Shown here one piece after another: positions 21,174-34,682 of a stretch of 64,000 nt of DNA. The notes below the pieces were generated by a model. That model ran no database searches and had not been told where the DNA came from. It saw only the letters and a program-made list of their open reading frames with translations. The stretch's first letter is position 1, and every line of letters starts with the position of its first letter. The translations under genes and the position numbers were made by a program. Location of the stretch: the NCBI GenBank assembly GCA_023935145.1, contig CM043699.1, positions 142,723,036-142,787,035 of the forward strand, read 5' to 3'. This DNA is from Bretschneidera sinensis. Its lineage: Eukaryota; Streptophyta; Magnoliopsida; Brassicales; Akaniaceae.

Positions 21174-24100
21174 ATGGAGAGGGCGAGCGATTTGCAGAGC
21201 ATACTGGAAGCTATCAAATCTTCAGATGTAAGCTTTCTAAACCCCTGATTCGTCTCTCCCCGTTGTAATATCTGCTTAGCAAATTAGTATATTTAATTCG
21301 CTTCTCCATTTTTAGTTTCTTTTTGGGAGCTATCTATGCTTAGGTTTCTTGAAAAATTAGTACCAATTAATTTTTTGTTTTGGTTATAGTCTTTCTCTGT
21401 TTGATTGCCGAGAAAATTTAGGAAATAAAGGGAAATTGAAATGCTCAATCTCCATGATTATCAGTATATGGGACAATGTTAACTTAAATATTTTATGAAA
21501 CCGTACCTGTAGCGAGAAGTTTTCGGCTCATGAATTTCTTTGTTTCTTTCAATTATCTTACTTCGTGGTACTCTAATCTGGTAAAGGCCGTTTGGTTACT
21601 TTACTTTCAAAGCTTTTGTTTGGTCAGCACTTTGGAAGTTATTTAGTTGCTTTTCGAACCAAAACATTACTTTCGTTTTCCAAGGAAAACCTAAAAGATG
21701 CTCTCGTATTCATCTACTCTCTAATTACTGCCTGTGCTCCTTTTTTTTTAAATGATTATTAATGATTTGAGATAAGGTTCTTATACTACAGGTTGTTGAG
21801 AGCCGAGTTCAGCTGCTTATGAAACTTGGTGACTTAGGTTTATCTGAGAAATCTGATGTGAATTCTCTTGTTGAATGCCTAACAGTATCCGCTTTACTAT
21901 CTTTCCTTACTCTTTTTCATTCATTCATTATTTCCTTCTCTCTCTCTCTCTTTTTTTTTTTCCAATCATGCACCTTATTCTATCATATGTGAATTAGAAA
22001 TGCGCATATTTGATCTTTATCTGCTTAAAATGCCTGTATCTTATATGATGAGCTAAATATAATGTATGGTTATAAAATTTGAAGAATGTAGGTACTGTAA
22101 CATGGGAAACTGATTTCTCATGTTATAATGCACTTGGACTCATCAAAACAACAATGCATTTGGAATCTAAAAATTACACAATTAGAGCACTAAAAAAGTG
22201 TTTGTGAAATGAACACGTATCCTTGACTTAAAACTTAAATATGTATGTTACAGGAGAATGACAAGACATGTAGTATCAGACAATTTAGGACTTTAATGAC
22301 TAATTTACTAAGCAGTCTATAATTCTAGCACACTGCCGTTGTATGATAGCTGTTCATTTGTGCGTATATATTTATGGTGAATGCCTCATTAAGCTTGTGA
22401 ATTCATTTGGTTGATAATTCTCGTGGCATTATTGAACATTTTGGTCTCTTATCAATGGACTGGTTGCAATTAATTCATAGTTTTTTTTTTTTTTGTTTCA
22501 AACGTAACTAGTGTAGAATTACAAATGAATTCCATAAAATTTAAATTCATTTGTTCCAAACTCTCTTAGTGAGATACTACATTTCAAGCCATTTGGTGGT
22601 CTACAAGTGCTCTCAATAATGTTATAAAGACAACTTAGAAACTATATTCACTTGGTTCATGTGTAGGATTGAATGAAGAAACCTTGCATATTAGATCATC
22701 AACTTTTATATACTTTTCGCTTCTGCCTTAAACCAAATATGTTCTCATTGATATATGTGTGCCTGACTTATTCTTATTTCATATCCTAGCATGTAAAAGG
22801 ACAAGATTGCATAGTTACATGCATGTAGATCAAAGAAATCTGTCAAAATAACCTATGACAAATATCAGCCAGCCAATGCCCATGGTTTGATGTAATTCCT
22901 CTTATATGCTATTGAATGGTCTCTTTGGCACGTCAAATTTCATTCCTTAACAGCGAACTGGGCATTTTGGGAAGACTTCACTTGCCTGGATGTATCCCAA
23001 TGCATGTTAAACAAGACTATTTTGCATGTGGCTTCAAAGTATCTAGATTCAGACCTATCTGGATGTTTAGTACAATTTCTTGCCCTTGGAACCAAGGTAT
23101 GTTTGTCTTTATTGTTTCTCTGCACTTGTATTAAAGAGTGACATTCTTCCAATTTCGTAATCTTGTTACTATGTGTCTATCAGGCAAGCCTATGGTGTGG
23201 AAAGCATTTAAAGATGTCTCTCATGTCTACTGAGGAATCTCAAGAAGAAGAACATTGCAGCATTTTCTTTCAGGTAGATGACATTTGAAAAATATATAAT
23301 CTCAGTCTCTACAAGTTAGTCACCTATTGCAGCTTCTTCTGGTAGTTCCTCGGTAATATTATGGCACTTGGTACTAATACTATGGACTTTTGTTGAGTTG
23401 GCTATTCTCCTTTTGATCAGTTATCAAGGACTCATCTTAATTCTGAATATGTACAAGTGCCACTATTGTACTCCATTTAAGTTCGTCCCCAGCAGGTCCA
23501 GTGAAAATCTTGTTTGCTAGGGATGCGCTGGATTTGCGTTTAATATTTCCTCCTAATTTCTCCTTCTTGAGAATATTTTCTCAAAGAGCATTGTTGTAGT
23601 TTTCATGATTGTTAATATTTTAATAAATTAAAATTGATCATAGTGTAATTACTAGATGAAATCAAGTTTTGTGATATATGGGTTTAGTCATAGTCTAATC
23701 TTATGTCTGCAAGTGATTGCTCAAGTTTTGATTTAATACACAACTGTAACGTAGATGACTGAATATGATGGCACAATACATTTTAAGACATGCAAACTAC
23801 TTTCATAACATATGTAAAGTTTGTTTCTGTTAAATTTCTTGCTATTATTTGATAATTGTTCATGAATTCTTGATACCAAGAAAGGAGTTAAATTCAGTAC
23901 GTCTGAATCCTAAGGATGTTATGTCGCATGTGTTTTACTTGTATAGGATGCTAATTATTTCTCTGTTAGAGTTTCGTTGCTTGATATTTAACTTTGATTA
24001 GGTAATACTTCATCCCAAATATTTGCGACTATGATCATTGGAATGTAGTGATTATGATCTTGAATTAGACTTGCTGCAAATCAGGCACTGTCATTTGAGA

Positions 24101-27100
24101 GCCAACTCTGGGTGTAAAAATCTGCCATCTTATAATGATATATTATAAACTCATTATACCTATCTCTTATTCTTTGCAGCACAAAAAAAAAAGGGAAATC
24201 ACCCTGTCGCCTCTAAGAACGTACATATTTTTCCTAAGATACTTGTGCTTCTTGAGCCAACCTGTCAAAGTTGTTCAATATGCTCATTCCTCTTTTCAGG
24301 ATAAAATCATTCCTCTTTATTTTGACAAATTTGGGATCATTTTGCTGTGAACTTCCATGTAATGATGAGCAGTATTTTTTTAAATAGAGATAATGTGCTT
24401 TTCTTTTCTGGTTGGATTCTTGAAAACTTATCAGACCTCTCATGATGTACTAATTGTTTTTGACATATTGCAACTGATTTTTGCAGCTGCTTTTGGATTA
24501 TTTGGTCTTCTCTGCTTCTAGTTTTTCAGCTATGACAAGACACTCCATTATGGGCGATGAGGTATCAATAGTTATTGTTGAAAAATTCATTTTGGAACAG
24601 TTGAATTTAACAAGGGATATAATATCAGAAATCAAGGTATTGAATTTTTTAATCTTGTTTTTCATTTTTTTTTTTGCTAATCACGTACATTCTTACAATG
24701 GAACTATTATATCCACTTGATGTATTAGTGAACGATATGAAATCTGTTGATGCTTGAGATTCTTAGCTGATATGGGGTAGCTCTATCTTCCTTACATGTG
24801 ACATTGTTTAATAAAAATGTTAGTTATACTTTGCAGCATGTTTTGAAGAATGTTGTTGTTTTGTTGCTTCCATCACAAGTTAGGTTCCTTGTAAATCGTG
24901 CAGCTTTTACAAGTTAAACAAATTCTAGTTTGCAATTACAAGTGCAAACTGTCATGCTTGACTTAAAATAATGTTATTCACTTACCAGACGAGTCTAGGT
25001 TAAGCCTTAACTTTAGAGTTCACCTTCTCAACAAGTCAAGCCCTAGTATATATATGTCAGCTCATTTAGGCTTGTGAACATAGGAAATACATTGGTCTAG
25101 AAAATAGTGTGTTTAATAGGAGAGAAAAGTGTGATGAAAAAAAAAGTGAGATGATAGAAAACTAGAGAGATAGAAAAGTGAGATTGATTCTTTTGATTGT
25201 GTTTGGTAGAGAGTATGAAAAATTGGAAAGAAAGAAAATGAATGTTTCTTTATCTTATTTAATAGAGGGGAAAAAGAAAGTGCAAATAATATCATTTTAC
25301 CATTATACCCTTTATGTTGTTATTTTAAGGTATTTAAGTAAGGTTAAATTGATAAAATTACAAACTTCTTTTTTTCATCCCTATTTTTTTCTCTCCGCTC
25401 CTCCCAATCTGGGAAATTATGATTTATACGTGTGGGAGGAAAACATCACTCCTCTCTGTTTTCTTTTCTCCCACTTTTCTCTCATTAAGATAAAAGTGCA
25501 TTCCACCACTTTTCTTTTCTCCCACTTATCTCTCCTACTAAACACACCCTAGAGGTTTAGTTGATTTCTTGTTGAATTTTTATTTATTTTGGCTATCATG
25601 AAATGCTTTTACCCTTTCTTCGCAACAATTTGGTTTTGATTCATTGTAACATGTGGGTCATTTTACCGTTTGTTGGTATTCTTTTTCGTATTCACTAATT
25701 CATACGTTTCAGCAAGTACCTTTTAGTGAAACAGGCTCAAGAAAAGGCTCTAGCTGGAGATTGTATATGTTTGTTTTATCATGACAGTTTGAAGTTAGAT
25801 ATGTCTAATAGTTGGCAAGTTGAACTTGATCACCTTTCTTTAGCCTGTCCCTAGGTTGAACTGAGCTTGAAATGATGGATAAGCCTAGCTTTAAAAGCCT
25901 GGCTTTGTTTTTTAAGGTACTTTATGTTGGCTCTTAATATAATACTATTATTTGAAGTTGCATATAGAGTTATTGATCAAGAGTTGAAATTATTGTTCTA
26001 TTTTCATTGTCTGTCATATATCTAGTTGATATCTCTTGACTCTTGCTAAGGGCATGTCACTTTTTACACAGAGAATCAATTCATTTAGCTCAGAGGTACT
26101 TAAGGCTGCACAGGTAGTTATCGATTCTGTGATAAGATTATGCAAAGAGTATTCTCAAGCTGTGAATTGGGGGCTCTGTGATGCAGGACCTGAGAAAGAC
26201 AAAAGCAGCATAAAATGTGAAGAGGCCAATATAATGAATCATGTTATAAACATAACAGCATTTACAGTAGAAAAATTGTGTGAATTGGGCCTCCTTGCTG
26301 CAAAAGACGGTGGAAATCTTGTGACCATTCTTAATATATCATGGAAAGGTGTGGTTACATTTCTTCAGCTTGGCAAGTGGGTATTGGCTGCAAAGGTGAA
26401 GGTAGCAGATATTATTGTAACCCTAACTTCACTGGTCAATGAATCTCTTCAATGCGCAGCTGAGGTTTGGTCTTCTTCGCTAAAGGAAGTTATTTCCGTA
26501 ACTGAAGCTAGAAGGATATTTCTTCCAGTAAAGTTTTACCTGATTAATGCAGTCAAAATATCCTCGTTGTTTCCATGCCAAGCATATCTGGTATATAGGG
26601 AGATAACAATCTGTGTCCTGATGATCTCGACCTTTAAGTTTTCACTGACTCAGGAAAAACTTTTGAAAACTGCCAGTGAAGTGATGACTGAACTTTTAGA
26701 AAAAACATCTGTGGATTTACTTAATTCTTTACTGAATTCAGTTCAAGTGAAACAGGAACTCAAGCATGAAATTCTGGACTGGTTGTTCATGGATGAAGGT
26801 CGCACAAATCTGGCCAATGGAGATTCAAGTTGTATTAATAGTACAACTTCATTGGATAAAATTTTCCATGTAAGTTGTGAAGCTATGGCTGGGGCAAGAG
26901 TATTGTTGCTTGGTCGAGTTGCCTTGTTTCATAGTTTTCTGAGATATTCTTTTGATCTTGAAGAAGACATAAAACTAGCAATCACCACAAAGCTAGGTTG
27001 GTTTTTGGACATAATAATTGATGGAGAGGTATATTCTTCAGTTCTTGTTTCACAAATTCCTGTACTGTATGGTTCTGGAAAAACTCTAGAATTTGTCTGG

Positions 27101-29068
27101 GAGCCTATGTTTTCAGCTCTCATGCTTGCTCTGAAAGCCTTTATGGTTGTGGTCTCTTCAAGTCTTGCCTGGAGGAAGTTGGAAAGTTTCCTGCTTGAGA
27201 ATTTCATCCATCCTCACTTTCTTTGCTGGGAGATTGTAATGGAACTTTGGTGCTTTTTGATGCGTCATGCTGAGATAGACCTGGTGAATGGCATTATTGA
27301 TAAACTTTGTGCAGTAATGAAGTCTGTAGCATCATCAGAGTCAGTTCTTACTCCTGGTTCTGCTCTCAGAAAAATGGCCAGATCAATCTGCATGCTTCTT
27401 AGTTATGGTACACAATCTATGGTGGACCATGTTTACCATTCTGTTGTCGGTGATGGAAGAATTCAATTATCATCGGATATGTATGTATCCTTACTCTTGG
27501 AAGGCTTTCCACTGAATTTGCTATCAGATAACCTGAGAAATATTGCTAAACAACAAATCCTTACTGATTATTTTGACTTTATCGAGAGTTTTGACGGAAA
27601 ATTGTCAAGTGCCTCCCCTTTTGGTGTGTTTGGGTCTCCAGTTTTTGCGCTATCGGCTTCCTTGCAGACATCGTAAGTAATTATATTTTACACTTCACAT
27701 ATGAGTTACTTGATGCAAATGAAATTCAACTCTCCAGTTCCCTTGTTATTTGTGATTAATTTAAAGAGATGTATAATGGTCTCATATTATGCGCTAGCAA
27801 AATCAAATTTGAAATTCAGTACTATGACTTACTTTTTGTGCAAGTATAGATTGTAAGTTATAGTAAGCCATTTGAATAATTTTGATGATTTTTTATTTTT
27901 ATTTATTTGAATGATTTCAGAGATACAAACTTTGTGCCAAACCCGGCCCCTTTGCATACATCATGTATTGATACCATAAAGTATTATTGTTTTTCTTTTT
28001 CTTCCGTCTCTAGAAGTCTTGCTAAATTTTGTTTTTAAAACAACCTTGTCAATCTTTTGAGCCTATTTTCCACATGATCCTGAAATTTCAAATTAAGAGC
28101 TAAAAATATACAAATATGCCACTATCATTTATTTGTAATGATAGTAAATGCATTATTGTCTTTGTAGACAGGTCAGCATATTCGATATTGACAAGAAGAC
28201 CCTGAAGTTTTTAGTTGCTGTTATTCGGAACTACATAAATCCTCTGGACAAAGTAATGAAGGACCATAGTTGTAAACTTTTGAGTGAAACGTTAGCAATC
28301 ATCTCAAATATAAATAGCCTATATGCATCTAACGAGATGGAGGATGTCATCTTGGAGCTTCAAAACCTTTTTATCTCGGGGCAAGCAGCTATGGATGATA
28401 GTCAATTGTATAAATGCAAACCTGACCTGGCTCTTTTCATGGCAGGACTTAGTCACATGAAGATGTCAGAAAGTGATAATTGTGCAAAGAGCTCTGCGGT
28501 TTGGGAGTTGTATCATATGCTTATGAGGGAGCGGCACTGGGCATTTGTTCATTTAGCAGTTACAGCGTTTGGATATTTTTGTGCCCGTACTTCGTGCAGT
28601 CAGCTATGGAGATTTGTGCCGCAGGATGCAGCTCTTGCATACGACTTAGTGTTGGGAAACAATGCAAATGAAGAGAGATTCATGTCTGAGTTGAAGGTAT
28701 TCCTTGAGAAGGAACTGGCTCTTCTTACAATTGCACCTTGCTCTGAGCAGGTTGGGCTACTTGTGAAGGAAGGCCTGGTTCTCAAAGAAATGGTTCAAAA
28801 CATTTCAAATATCAGTATAGAGGTTGAAAGCGGTGAAAGCATGGAGATTGATGATGAAAACCAATCCAACAAGAGAAGGAAACTTCCTGATGGAATTGGC
28901 AAGGGGGTGGAATTGCTGCAGAATGGTCTGAAGGCTATTGGTGATGGTCTCTCGCAATGGCAACCAAATCAGTTGGAGAGTGCTGAACTTCATAACAAAT
29001 TCTTGACTCACTTTTCCTGTCTTGAAGATGTGATTGCTCACTTAGTAGGACTTACTGGTAGCGGTTAA
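21174..29068 (+). CDS. FLIP: Probable FLIP (FIDGETIN-like-1 interacting protein; C1orf112/FIRRM, DUF4487 family), seven exons
   Basis: Exons by eye: 21174-21227, 21792-21884, 22959-23096, 23184-23273, 24487-24636, 26072-27672 and 28168-29068, giving 1008 residues in one continuous frame. The start is MERASDLQSILEAIKSS and the end is EDVIAHLVGLTGSG. The protein is almost wholly alpha-helical, leucine-rich and without catalytic motifs. A short acidic then basic stretch (MEIDDENQSNKRRKLP) sits near residue 930 and could be a nuclear signal. Length, helical-repeat character and local patterns (for example WVLAAKVKVADIIVTLTSLV) fit the C1orf112/FLIP family, whose Arabidopsis member (At1g04650) works with FIGL1 to limit crossovers through RAD51/DMC1. 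The identity rests on memory of the family and is less sure than the gene model. Intron 2 has U12-type signals, so the exon 3 start is uncertain by a few codons. An E2F site lies upstream. Confidence 0.7.
25105..25549. mobile_element. MITE-like inverted-repeat element in FLIP intron 5
   Basis: The left end TAGTGTGTTTAATAGGAGAG matches the right end read on the other strand (GGGTGTGTTTAGTAGGAGAG). The next bases, AAAAGTG and TAAGTGGGAG, also agree. It is about 445 bp, pyrimidine-rich on one half, and non-coding. Target duplication is unclear (TA or TAG). Confidence 0.65.
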
Positions 29069-31765
29069 GTTGGGGTTTCCAGGTTTGAATTGTCTAAATA
29101 CTACTGTATTCAAATTGTACAGGATAGAGGAATGGATCATAAGGACAAATGTAGTGCAAATCAGGTATTTCTTCCTTTTTTTCTTCTCTGATGTGTCGAA
29201 CTACTGCTTTCACTTCAGTTAACTTGCTTGATTTTCTGTGAAGCTGAACCATTCCTTGCATGTTACACAGCATTTCAACAAATAACCTGGGTTTTGAATT
29301 AAATCATAACGATGCTGCTAACCTAATGCAACTGAGTGTTAAATGATAGAATGATGTTATTCAAATGTTATATAATTTGGAATATAGTAGGAGCCATGAT
29401 AGACTCATTTCAAATACTATGGCCTATGGTTGACAAAATGTCATAATTCAACTTTCATCGAGCATTAATCATCCTTATGGGGGAAGAACTTCTGTTGACT
29501 AATTTAAAAAGTAATAAGCTATTTGTCTCTATTTTCTTTTTCTTGGCATGTTAAGTATTTCAGATGTCATCTTTGGTGGCCTTCTATTTCACTGAGGAGT
29601 CTTGAAATTTAGATAATACTGTTGGGCTGCTTTTCTTTAGCGCTATGTTTTTTCTGAGCAATGAAAAGCAGTTTATGTTAGTAAGTCACTCTCCCTTTAT
29701 TCTAACCGAGCTAAAGTAACTCTACTTCTTTCCTAGTAAGCTTGGGTAAAATGAGTAAAGCATTAAAGTCAGGCTTAATTATTAAAAAAAAAAAACCGTG
29801 TTTTGCTTCATTTTAAAAAAATATTTAGTTTTTTTTTTAGCAAAAAATACTTCATTTTTTACCATAAAAAAATTCAGTGTATTTTTCAAAAATGAAATTA
29901 ATCTATTTTTTATAATTAAGCTTTAAAGTTAAAGCTATTGGATTGAAGGAAGTAACTAGTGTTTCTTTCACCATGTTGGACCCAAACAACGTGGGCTCTT
30001 TAGGCCTAACATTTGAACTTCAATTCTTCTTGAAGTTACAATTCAGAATTAAAACCTGTAAGGCGAGAATATGGGATTCCTCCTGCTGATATTGTGTCGC
30101 TGGGTAACTTGGGTTGGCCTCTAAATCTGTTAGTCTCTAGTTGGGTGATTAAAGCCTAATAAACACCCGAGACATCTAAAAACCATCTGGTTGTAACATC
30201 AACAAAACTAGCAAAGCAAACATGAGTCGCCACAAAAAAATTATGCTCTTGCTTGTTCTGGCACTAGCCATTTCAAGTTCTGTTTATATATGGTGCCAAG
30301 TTGGGTACTTCTGTTGCAAAATAAGGCATCGTGTGTCTTCCACCGCATGTTTCATAGTAAAGCACATTCTTTTAGAAGAATAATGCTTTTAAAAGTAAAA
30401 TTCATACTTTAAATAATAAAACACTAAAATTCATTTTTTTTATGGTAAAAATATTATTATTATTATTTTATTTTTATAGCCAAAATATAAATTTTACCAG
30501 AAAAATATGTTCTAAAACAAAATGTATGCAGTGTCTTAATTTACAACAAGAGTAACATAGACTATTCATCATTCATTGCTACTCCAAAGAAGGTGAGTTG
30601 GGCACCCATGTGCTCCATTTGGGAAATCAACATCAAGATATGGAATGTCCAGTACTGTTGTGACTTGTGTTATGATTATGTGCATGAGCAATTTGATAAT
30701 TGCTCATTGTCTTTTTTTGAAAGGGATATTTGCTCATTGTTATTTATTTATTTTGGATATACTGCATGCGTTCAAAATTAAATATATAATATATTTTTTT
30801 TTGAAAGAAAGTATAGAATATAATTATTAATTGAGGTTCAATAGTAGTTATTAGTTTTAGGCACATGAGGTGGATGGTGTGTATCTCTTCTGTGAACCAC
30901 TTGATCTTAATTTATTTTGGGGTAAATTATATTTTTAATATTTCAAGTGTATTTTAATTTTTTATTTTAGTTCTTTGACTAATTTTTTAAATTGATATTA
31001 TTGTTATTGATTTGTCTTATTTTAATTTGCGCGAAAATGTACCCGCCTATTTCCCATATTGGACCTTTTCACTGCACATTTTTTTTTTTATCATATTCGT
31101 TAATTTATATAGCATCCTTCATAATACACTAATGCTATCACCACTTGACATGGCCTGAAAAGCAGAGGAACAAGTAAAGTTTCTTGGTTTGCATCACCTT
31201 CTTCCATTAATGAACCCACAGAGAAAAAGAGAATAGGTTTATTTTTTTATTTTTTTATTTTTTATGGTCATACAGAAAATAAAAAAAAAGAAATTCATAT
31301 GTCAGATCTACCACCACAGTCGGTGACATCTGCGGCAATCTCTCTTGATCCTACCTCTCAATCTCATACCCAAATCCATAATCAACAATCAATCCAATAT
31401 CTCGATAACCTGTTTCACCGAATCCCAACAAGAACCAAAAACCTCATCACAGCAAGAATGGAGACGGTCTTCAACTGACCCAAATGAGCTTCTTGTTGAT
31501 GAAACCACATGAAAATAAATCGAATCAGACAGTGGCAAATCGACCATGATCTATCCACATCGAACCAAAATAAAAACAACTGCACCTGAATACCTTTTAG
31601 ATCCGTGATGGAATCATATCCGAGCCTAATTCAGAGAGAAATATTTATGCTTTAGAGAGCGAAAACAACGCCAATTTTGAAGAAGAATACAAGAGAAAAT
31701 AGAGAGACCCATATGGGATTTTGGGTTTTGATCTATTTTAAGGCTGCACAGAACTCTAGCTGTCG
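29069..31765. other. 3' flank of FLIP and AT-rich spacer
   Basis: The first few hundred bases are the 3' untranslated region and downstream DNA of the FLIP-like gene. The rest holds A/T runs and no supported gene. A less AT-rich patch at about 31300-31760 has no family signature. Confidence 0.5.
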
Positions 31766-32934
31766 GGGGCTATTTGGTTCAGAGGACAAGTGTGACAGAT
31801 ATTAGTCCACTTTAAGAGTAATCTCATGTTTTGGGGAGAGATTGATTATTCACTTGGCGCTAAGGTGTAACAAATTTAATCATAATCCCATGACCCTTGG
31901 GACAGACCATATCATACATGATTTTTTTTCTTCCTTTCATATTTCTGTGGGATCATGCTTCTTCTACCTCTCATTCTCTTTCATCAACAACATCTCAATA
32001 GAGAGAAAAAAAAAATGTAATAAAAGCACCAAAAAAACTTAAATGCTTTTCTAAACCCACTATCAGCATCGAAGATCTCCCGATCGGAACCCATCAAGTT
32101 CTGGTCAAATTCGCTGGCTATCGTCGTCGAAAAGTCATGCCACCAGAATTTGACTATATCATCCGATTCAAAATTCTTGAATCTATTTGGATTTGGTGTT
32201 CTTTTGTCGAAATTCCGCTGAAAAACGGTCGAAACCCATCAAATCATCGGACCTTCATCATCACTGATCTACTTTTTCGATGACTTTTAGGTTGAACCGT
32301 TACCACCATTGAGCTCGCCTTGTACCAACGACCATAATCTTTGAAGATCTGTCCCATCCACAGCCAGAATCATCGCCAACGATTTTATCAAGTTGCAAGA
32401 CAAAGTCTTATGATTTGCAAAATCCAGTGACTTTCGCTCCGATCCGTCACCACTTTCGCGATCATTGACCTTACGCGACTCTAATCCAGGAAGTTCACCT
32501 CCATTCGCCTCCTTGTCCGCCACTGGCCTGGTTCACCGTTACAAAAACAGGGTTGCGATAATGTTTTTTTATTGTTCTGTAATCTCAAATCAGTTGTTTA
32601 TTACTTATTTGATTTATTTTTATTTTATGTAAACAAAATATTTTGCTAAGAAAATGGAGGATAAGGAAAAAAAAGAAGAAAAAGAAGGTACTAAATCTTA
32701 TTCTTTGTTTTATTTTATTTTTTTTTGGGAAAAGACAAAATAGTTTTTATATTTGTTACCATACCTTAATCCCAATTAAAAATTTCATAAACCAATCATG
32801 ATATTAAGGTATATCTCTTTAATCCCATTTCAGAAATCTCATAAACCAATTATTATATTAAGGTATTATCTCTTTATTCCATATTAATCATAATCTTATC
32901 GTATGATAATCTTGTTTTCAAATCAAATGGACCC
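31766..32934 (-). mobile_element. PIF/Harbinger-like non-autonomous element, copy 1
   Basis: About 1.17 kb with ends GGGGGCTATTTGGTT (left) and, on the other strand, GGGTCCATTTGATTTG (right). It is similar along its length to 54522-55541 in opposite orientation. Shared blocks include CTCATTCTCTTTCATCAACAA and the CGAAAAGTCATGCCACCAGAA region. On the minus strand an open frame of 78 codons (32287-32523) matches the one in copy 2. No transposase domain is seen. Flanking duplication is not clear here. Confidence 0.7.
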
Positions 32935-33202
32935 TCAAGATATGTTGATGGGAGTATATTTATTTTTTACTTAATTTGGTAGGAGGTAGAGATAGAGTCT
33001 ATGACACTTTGAAAAAAATAATTTTTTTTAATATGTTTTGTAGTAAAATATATAATTTTAATAATAAAATAAATATCGGTGGTAAAAATTTTAAAAAAAA
33101 TTATCACAAAAATATATCTTTCATCATTAAAAAAAATATGAACCCGAAAGAACCACATCTTTTCATGTGAGCATTCAGAAACTGAGATGTTTAAATCCAA
33201 AG

Positions 33203-34341
33203 GGCTTAAATACGATTTGGTCATTCAACTTTCCCTAATGTTTCAACTTGATCACGTACTTTAATTTATCGGGGTGAAAACCATGGTTATAAATTTTGGG
33301 TCACACAATGTTTCAGTTTAGTTATTTAAATAAAATATTTTGGTTTACTTCATTTCAGATTTAACAGTATTATCAAATATGACATGTCAAATTACATATA
33401 TTTAAAAAAAATATATCATTTATAAATATAAATCATAAGAAAACAATCACAATTTAAATATACAAATTAATCATACTCAATTTTTTTTCTTTAAAATCAA
33501 TTATAAATTTTTTTTTGATATAAATTCAAATTGAGACTTTGTCTTATTATCAAATTACATATATTTTGGGCATAAATTCAAATTGAGGCTTTGTCCTATT
33601 ATCAAATTACATACATTTCAATTATACATAATTATAAATAAATATCATTATAAAATAAATCATTATTCAAACATAAAGAGTATTTATAAGCAATTTAAGA
33701 CGTTCTAAATAGGGTTTCCACCTACTGTAAAACCACGGCTATTCATATGCTTAAACCCAAACTGTCAAGTAAAAAATCAAACTTAAAACATATACAGAGC
33801 CTGATCTGAATCCGTGAAGTATACATCAACTCTAACGCAAAAAAAAGGTTCTCCGAACCTAAAAATCTCTTCCCACAATGTTTTTTTTTTGTTTGATTCA
33901 ATTGTCCTCTCTTTATGTCCCTTTCTTTGCTATCTATATCTGTTCAATTTAATGGATATAAACCCCTTTCACAAGCAAAAGTGGTTGTCGGAACCTAAAA
34001 ATCTCTTCTCACAATGTTTTTTTTTTTTTTTTTTTTTTATATCCATCTCTTTGCTATTTACTGCTGTTCAAAAGATTTAGGGATAATAGTAATTAAGAAC
34101 TCTAATGCGAATTCTTTAGTAAAGCTATTAGAAAGTCACGTATCTGGCATATGCATTATTTTCACGCGTTAATTTGATTACGTAAATTGAGATGATCCAA
34201 ATTTTTAATTGAAAATTTAGCGGAATCCTTGCATTAAAACAATAATAGAAGCACTTCAGTAACACAAGTGCAATAAATTAAAGTTTGGAGATCAGATTGA
34301 AACATTAATAAAAGTTGGATGACTAAATTTGTGTTTAAGCC
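33203..34341. mobile_element. Terminal-inverted-repeat element of about 1.1 kb
   Basis: The left end GGCTTAAATACGATTTGGTC and the right end read on the other strand (GGCTTAAACACAAATTTAGTC) agree. The arms continue through AATGTTTCAA.(C/T)TGATC and ACTTTAATTTAT. Inside are two direct duplications: a 51-bp unit near 33520-33620 (ATAAATTCAAATTGAG.CTTTG twice) and a unit repeated about 140 bp apart near 33850 and 33990 (GAACCTAAAAATCTCTTC twice). It is non-coding. No clear target duplication. Confidence 0.7.
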
Positions 34342-34533
34342 ACATCAAGGAGTAAGCAGAAAATCCAATTGCATGTGTCAAAGCAATTAATATGAAGTTG
34401 TTTACTCAGGGTGCATAAATTTATACTTTGACCTTAATTAGTAATATCTTAAAAATGTTAAGAGTACGTAATAAATTTCTTTAATTAGCAAATTCCTGCT
34501 TTTAATAGTAAGAGTAAATGATTTCAGCTATCA

Positions 34534-34539
34534 TATAAA
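34534..34539 (+). promoter_or_regulatory. TATA box of the first S-protein homologue
   Basis: TATAAA in the context TCATATAAAATCC lies about 145 nt before the ATG at 34683. Confidence 0.5.
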
Positions 34540-34682
34540 ATCCATGCAGATTTGCACCTTAATGAGATTTCCTTACTCGAAGCTGATATTTTGATTTTAT
34601 AGGATTTAGTGAATACTAGAGGGAGAAGGAAAAAGCATCATTCGCATCCCAAGTGATATTCTTCCCTGCAAAAACAAACAAC

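Noticed and set aside
25178..25552. 124-codon plus-strand frame in FLIP intron 5
   Set aside because: It lies entirely in the inverted-repeat element and is low-complexity Phe/Ser/Lys sequence.
26929..27207. Minus-strand frame inside the large FLIP-like exon
   Set aside because: Antisense shadow with no independent support.
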